DNA from: CAYLOP01 sp964385305
Lineage (GTDB): Bacteria > Chloroflexota > Anaerolineae > Anaerolineales > E44-bin32
Length of the DNA stretch: 64,000 bases
Direction: 5' to 3'
Assembly: GCA_964385305.1 (NCBI GenBank)
Contig: CAYLOP010000001.1
Location: 29,863 to 93,862, forward strand
Within the stretch, counting starts at the first letter, position 1, and each line of letters begins with the position of its first letter. Shown one piece after another: positions 59,789-64,000 of this stretch. The position numbers and the translations under genes are program-made. The notes beneath the pieces are model-generated. The model saw only the letters and a list, made by a program, of their open reading frames with translations, was not told the DNA's origin and searched no databases.

Positions 59789-60622
59789 CTATCGCACGAT
59801 CAATGTCGAGCGTTTTGTGCTGGCGAGCAGCTTGGGCGATACCCTTCCCAATGTCATACGATCGATGATGGGATGGGGCTGTTGCCCGCCGATCACAACG
59901 AGATCGTGAGGGTAAACATCGCATGCCCGCAGGATCTCTTCGACGACGAGGCCGTGCCGGAGTTCCAACCTGGCCTCCACACCGGCTTGCTCAGCTAATG
60001 CTGCGGCTTCCTTGAGATGGTTGCTCAGGGGCAGGTCGCGGGAGAGGACATGCGAAAGGTCCTCTTCGATGGCAGGCAGGCCGGTGTACATGGCGGGCGC
60101 TCCGGAGGCCACATGCAAGATTGTCGCTTGCGAGCCAGTGCCCTGTGCGATGCGAATGCCCACAGAGACGGTATTCACGGAAACCATGTGGCCCCCGGTG
60201 CAAATCAAGATCTTCCCCATCTCATCGGGGGGGTTACGCAGGATCAGGATGCTGGTATCCAAACAGTTTGCAAGGCGGCGCGTGAGGGGGGATATCGGCA
60301 GCTTTTCGTCGCGTGAGGATGTGCCCAGGACAATCAACCGGTACCCGCGCCGCGCGGCTTCATGGTTAATCAATGAAAAAACACGCCCGGTACGGCTCAA
60401 TACCTCGGTGCGCTCCATGTCTAGGAACTCACGCGCCTGCAACAATAACCGGTCGCCTTCCTCTTTCGGTGTACCTGGTGAAGTGACGTGAAAGAGAACG
60501 GGATCTAAATTCATCGCCTGGATCACGTCCTTGGCGAGATGAAGCACTAGGGGGTCGGGGGAGTGAGTTCCGATGCATACAAGGGCACGGTCGTTCGTAT
60601 GTGAGGAAGATGTGAGCTGCAT
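59789..60622 (-). CDS. Tandem UspA universal stress protein
   Basis: A 277-residue protein with two Usp-like Rossmann domains. The first has RALVCIGTHSPDPLVLHLA and RLIVLGTSSRDEKLP; the second ILICTGGHMVSVNTV, ILHVASGAPAMY and HDLVVIGGQQPHPI, with the closing STLIVR. The usual ATP-binding G-2x-G-9x-G pattern is only partly kept. Role: general stress, substrate unknown. The ATG at 60622 follows GGAGGTGAT. It lies 11 bases downstream of the TauE gene and is probably co-transcribed with it. Confidence 0.82.
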   Translation of the reverse strand: MQLTSSSHTNDRALVCIGTHSPDPLVLHLAKDVIQAMNLDPVLFHVTSPGTPKEEGDRLLLQAREFLDMERTEVLSRTGRVFSLINHEAARRGYRLIVLGTSSRDEKLPISPLTRRLANCLDTSILILRNPPDEMGKILICTGGHMVSVNTVSVGIRIAQGTGSQATILHVASGAPAMYTGLPAIEEDLSHVLSRDLPLSNHLKEAAALAEQAGVEARLELRHGLVVEEILRACDVYPHDLVVIGGQQPHPIIDRMTLGRVSPKLLASTKRSTLIVR

Positions 60623-60633
60623 ATCACCTCCGT

Positions 60634-61524
60634 TCAAATAAGGATGCGCATTATGACCAAGATGGCGGCAATAAGCGGCATGAAAGAGAAGAGCAGCCGA
60701 ATGGCAGGACCAGATACGTAGCGTGTGGCTGCTGCGCCGATCTGCGCGCCGATTGCCGCGCCGGTATGCATAGTCAGGGCGATAAGAACATCGACATTGC
60801 CTTTCAGCGCGTGGCTGATCGTTCCAAAACCGGCCGAGATAACGATCTCAAACAAGTCTGTCCCAACAGCGATGTGTGTGGGAATCCCAAGGACATAGAC
60901 CAGGAGCGGCATGCGCAAGAAGCCCCCACCTACACCGAGAAAACCCGCCAGCGATCCTGTCACCAGACCGACTGCGAGAATCGCCCAAACCGATACTTCC
61001 TCCACGCCGGATACCGGCAGACGCACGTAGGGTGGGATTCGCAGCAAGCGCGAGCGATAAACCAGGCTACGGATACCGAGCACTTCTCGTACGTCTAATT
61101 GGTCTGTTCGCTTAATCCGGATGGCGCGAAGGCTTTCCCAAACTGTAAATAAGCCTATGGCGGTCAGAATGACCACGTATGAATAACCCACCACACGCTC
61201 GACGGTGCCAATTTTCTTTAGACTCTCAATGACCTGTGCGCCGATCTCGACGCCAGGGATGGTGCCTAAAACCATCAGTAGTGCGAGGCGCATGTCCACA
61301 TGACCAAGCGCGCGGTGGCTGCGCGCGGCGACGATCGATTTCCCGGTCATATGCGCCAGATCGGTGCCGACCACAAAGTTGATGGGGACGCCCGCCCAGA
61401 ACATCAACGGGCCCGCGAGGAAACCGCCACCCACGCCAAAAAAACCTCCCAGCACACCGACGAAAAATCCTGTGAACGCAAGGATGAATGGGTTGACGAC
61501 TACCTGCGAAATCGGGAAATCCAT
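60634..61524 (-). CDS. TauE/SafE family sulfite/organic acid exporter
   Basis: A 296-residue membrane protein with about eight to nine helices in two homologous halves. Each half has the glycine motif of the family: FVGVLGGFFGVGGGFLAGPL and SLAGFLGVGGGFLRMPLLV, followed by NFVVGTDLAHM and THIAVGTDLFEI. Members carry sulfite, sulfoacetate or similar anions; the substrate is open. It is six bases downstream of a small membrane-protein gene, together with which it may form a transport unit. Confidence 0.9.
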   Translation of the reverse strand: MDFPISQVVVNPFILAFTGFFVGVLGGFFGVGGGFLAGPLMFWAGVPINFVVGTDLAHMTGKSIVAARSHRALGHVDMRLALLMVLGTIPGVEIGAQVIESLKKIGTVERVVGYSYVVILTAIGLFTVWESLRAIRIKRTDQLDVREVLGIRSLVYRSRLLRIPPYVRLPVSGVEEVSVWAILAVGLVTGSLAGFLGVGGGFLRMPLLVYVLGIPTHIAVGTDLFEIVISAGFGTISHALKGNVDVLIALTMHTGAAIGAQIGAAATRYVSGPAIRLLFSFMPLIAAILVIMRILI

Positions 61525-61530
61525 ACTCGT

Positions 61531-61797
61531 CTACCTCAAACCAATTTTCCGCAGCAGCCAGGATGTCACAGCTTCAAGTAGGACACCTTGGGCGATGATC
61601 ACAAGGGTGGCAACGATGGCATAGAGCACAGGCGCTTCATGGTACAGATCCACTAGAGGTTGTTTGGCGAAATGTACGACGAGGATGAAGTAGACCGTGA
61701 CGAGGGGCGCGTAGATGGCCAGCTCGATTGCGAGGCTGCGCATCAAGGGTCTGAGGGAGGGGTCAGATCGTTCGGCTGAATTAAGTTTGCCCGTCAT
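61531..61797 (-). CDS. Small two-helix membrane protein
   Basis: An 88-residue protein with two clear membrane helices: AIYAPLVTVYFILVVHF and VLYAIVATLVIIAQGVLLE. Its tail SWLLRKIGLR is basic. No named family recognised. It starts an apparent three-gene unit with the TauE/SafE transporter and the tandem Usp protein and may be an accessory subunit of the transporter. The ribosome binding site is weak. Confidence 0.68.
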   Translation of the reverse strand: MTGKLNSAERSDPSLRPLMRSLAIELAIYAPLVTVYFILVVHFAKQPLVDLYHEAPVLYAIVATLVIIAQGVLLEAVTSWLLRKIGLR

Positions 61798-61975
61798 AGG
61801 ACACTATCCCGAAAGTGATCATCGTTCTTGGTCTCGATAGCTGTTATCGGCCTCGCCTCGACGAGAGCTCGGATCCTTAAAGATGCCATAACCGGTGTAT
61901 TGAATTGTACCGTGTAAACGACCCCATGGCAGCGACCGTGAAAACCACATGAAATCATGTTACACTGCCATCGCT

Positions 61976-64000
61976 ATGGATGTAAAGTCCTTCGACACAC
62001 TTGAACTCCCGCTAATCTTGGATCGCCTTGCGGGCTATGCTGCCTTTTCAGTTTCGAAGGCGTTGGCGCGCAATCTGGAGCCGACGGGTGATTTGGTGGA
62101 GGCCCAGCGGCGCCAGCAAGAGACAACGGAGGCATGCTTGTTGCTGAGCATCAACACCGATCTCACCATCGGTGGGGCTCACGACGTGCGTCCTCCGGCA
62201 CTCGCAGCTGCGCGGGGCAAGGTCCTTGAGACAATCGAGTTTCTTGATCTCAAGAGCACGCTCATTGCGGCGCGCAACATACGCAGGCATTTTGAAAAGC
62301 TCGGTGAGCGTTACCCCGCTCTTACAGCGCTTGCGGATAGCTTGGAGCCCTCACCGGGTTTGATTGATGCGATTTCAAGGGTGATCGACGAGCGCGGTGA
62401 AGTCTTGGATAACGCCTCCGAAAAGCTCGTCGAGATCCGACGCGATCTGCGGGTCGTGCACGATCGCTTGATGACCAAGCTGCAGCGCATTATCAGCGAT
62501 CCGAAAACGGCTCCCATGCTTCAGGAAGCGATCATCACACAGCGAGATGGTCGCTTTGTCGTCCCGCTGCGGGCGGAGTTCAAAGGACGTTTGAGATCTG
62601 TCATTCATGATCAATCGACCTCGGGCGCCACACTCTTTGTCGAACCTCTTACGGTGGTTGAGTCCAACAATCAATTACGTGAGTTACAGTTGGCAGAACG
62701 TGATGAGATCCGACGCATTCTGGCGGCTCTCTCACAGCAGGTGGGAGAGCACGCTGACGCTATTCGGCGGACCGTGGATTCCCTCGGCGATCTCGATCTA
62801 GCATTCGCCAAGGCGCGCTACGCGCAAATCCTGAGTGCGAACGGGCCGATCCTGAAACCGTTTGATTCCCAGGAGGGGCAGCACCATCCTGGCTCGACTT
62901 TGCGCCTTCTGGCAGCACGGCATCCACTCCTGGATCCCGATGAAGTGGTTCCGATCGACCTGGTTCTGGATACGGAGTCATATGCCCTTGTCATCACTGG
63001 ACCCAATACAGGCGGCAAGACGGTCTCCCTGAAAACGGCTGGGTTGCTGGCACTGATGGCGCAATGTGGACTGCATATCCCGGCTGCCTCCGGTTCGGAG
63101 ATGTCGGTGTTTGATGCTATCTACGCGGATATCGGGGATGAGCAATCGATCGAACAATCTCTCTCAACATTCTCATCGCATATCTCAAATATCATCCAGA
63201 TACTCAACCAAGCGACCTCACATTCCCTCGTGGTAATTGATGAATTGGGAGCGGGGACAGACCCGCAGGAGGGCGCCGCTCTTGCACGCGCCATCTTAAA
63301 CCAATTATTGGATCGGAGCGTCACAACCTTGGTCGCCACGCACTACCCCGAGTTAAAGACTTTTGCCCATGCCACGCCTGGCGTGCGGAACGCCTCTGTT
63401 GAGTTCGATTTGGTCAGCCTGCGTCCGACATACCATCTGACGATCGGCCTGCCTGGCCGCTCAAACGCATTGGCCATCGCTCGCAGGTTGGGTTTGCCAT
63501 CCCAGATCGTGGAAGATGCCAAGACGATGGTCTCAACAGACGATCTACGAGTGGAAGACCTTCTCGATGAGATCCACCGCCAGCGCGATCTAGCGCGTGA
63601 GGAGCGCATCGACGCTGAGGAAGCGCGAGAGCGTTCACAAGCGCTTGAAGCCGAGTTGGCGCAGCGATTGGCGGCGATCGATGAGGAGCGACGCGACCTT
63701 CTGGAGGGTGCCCGTGCCGAGACAGAGGCGGAGGTGGAGCAAATCCAGGAGGAGTTGGCAGATATCCGCCGCAAATTAGCTGCTGCCGCACAACCGCTGG
63801 AAGTGTTGGAAGCGATTGAAGAGCAAGTGGAAAGCTTGGGCGAGCGAGTCGCTGAGCCTGTGCCGCAATCGCCACCCAGGGGGATGCAGCCAAGCCAGCC
63901 TCTCCGATTGGGTGATAAGGTGCGCCTCCACACCATCCAAGCCGAGGGCGTGATCACGGGCCTCCGCGTAGATTCTGCAGAAGTACAAGTTGGTCGCTTG
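61976..64000 (+). CDS. mutS2: MutS2 endonuclease/ATPase (runs off the window)
   Basis: The first 675 codons of MutS2, open at the window edge. The N-terminal core domain starts MDVKSFDTLELPLILDRLAG. The clamp region has ITQRDGRFVVPLRAEFKG and the ATPase has Walker A GPNTGGKTVSLK and Walker B DELGAGTDPQEGAALA with SSHISNIIQIL before it. A long coiled coil follows (about 63550-63840), then a KOW-like segment LGDKVRLHTIQAEGV. The C-terminal Smr nuclease domain is expected beyond 64000. MutS2 resolves collided ribosomes or suppresses recombination in studied bacteria. A TACACT at 61961-61966 would start transcription about three bases before the ATG. Confidence 0.95.
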   Translation, partial: MDVKSFDTLELPLILDRLAGYAAFSVSKALARNLEPTGDLVEAQRRQQETTEACLLLSINTDLTIGGAHDVRPPALAAARGKVLETIEFLDLKSTLIAARNIRRHFEKLGERYPALTALADSLEPSPGLIDAISRVIDERGEVLDNASEKLVEIRRDLRVVHDRLMTKLQRIISDPKTAPMLQEAIITQRDGRFVVPLRAEFKGRLRSVIHDQSTSGATLFVEPLTVVESNNQLRELQLAERDEIRRILAALSQQVGEHADAIRRTVDSLGDLDLAFAKARYAQILSANGPILKPFDSQEGQHHPGSTLRLLAARHPLLDPDEVVPIDLVLDTESYALVITGPNTGGKTVSLKTAGLLALMAQCGLHIPAASGSEMSVFDAIYADIGDEQSIEQSLSTFSSHISNIIQILNQATSHSLVVIDELGAGTDPQEGAALARAILNQLLDRSVTTLVATHYPELKTFAHATPGVRNASVEFDLVSLRPTYHLTIGLPGRSNALAIARRLGLPSQIVEDAKTMVSTDDLRVEDLLDEIHRQRDLAREERIDAEEARERSQALEAELAQRLAAIDEERRDLLEGARAETEAEVEQIQEELADIRRKLAAAAQPLEVLEAIEEQVESLGERVAEPVPQSPPRGMQPSQPLRLGDKVRLHTIQAEGVITGLRVDSAEVQVGRL

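Overview
The window looks like chromosomal DNA from a Chloroflexota bacterium of the Anaerolineae type, probably a metagenome-assembled contig. This is an inference. It rests on the many membrane-anchored or lipoprotein genes with Thr/Pro-rich linkers, a T-box-controlled serS, RNase J, an M32 carboxypeptidase, a two-subunit class I fumarase and a Ccm cytochrome c maturation operon. Composition is moderately GC-rich. A run of exactly 100 Ns (41928-42027) shows that two contigs were scaffolded. No phage, insertion sequence or CRISPR array was seen.

Layout. 1-3 kb: a HAD phosphatase, then a promoter, T-box leader and serS, then a DUF456 membrane protein. 3-11 kb (minus strand): HEAT-repeat and Trm112-like proteins, a VanW protein, a B3/B4 tRNA-editing-like protein, a Gmad2 lipoprotein, an isocitrate/isopropylmalate dehydrogenase homologue overlapping a CheY-like regulator, and carboxypeptidase Taq. 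An rpiB-like pseudogene lies at 11.3-11.8 kb.

12-29.5 kb (plus strand) is a polysaccharide biosynthesis locus. It holds WecC and WecB (UDP-ManNAc uronate synthesis), a serine acetyltransferase-like protein, four glycosyltransferases, a fused alcohol dehydrogenase/Gfo-Idh-MocA protein, a heparinase II/III-like protein and a PglC-type priming transferase. It ends with the most unusual module of the window: E1-alpha, E1-beta, and a protein in which a lipoyl domain and an E3/E1-binding-like segment are fused to a NeuD/PglD-type sugar acyltransferase. A DegT-family aminotransferase follows and a strong terminator closes the locus. I propose that this module is a 2-oxoacid dehydrogenase-like complex that delivers its acyl group to an amino sugar.

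29.5-43.8 kb: lipoproteins, a PpiC peptidyl-prolyl isomerase, RNase J, a cold shock protein, a 1946-residue alpha-2-macroglobulin that has lost its thioester motif, two related small membrane proteins of unknown function, tRNA-Leu(CAA), a YchF-type GTPase cut by the gap, an M3 oligoendopeptidase and tRNA-Ser(CGA). 43.8-46.4 kb: a beta-CASP nuclease and RNase D.

46.7-56.7 kb is the cytochrome c maturation region: a zinc-ribbon membrane protein, ccmE (CXXXY type), ccmF, ccmH, a TlpA/CcmG-like thioredoxin, two accessory proteins sharing a helical module, then ccmA, ccmB, ccmC and a 53-residue CcmD-like protein. It faces ctaB (heme O synthase). The end holds two-subunit fumarase, a tandem UspA protein, a TauE/SafE transporter and the first 675 codons of mutS2, which runs off the window.
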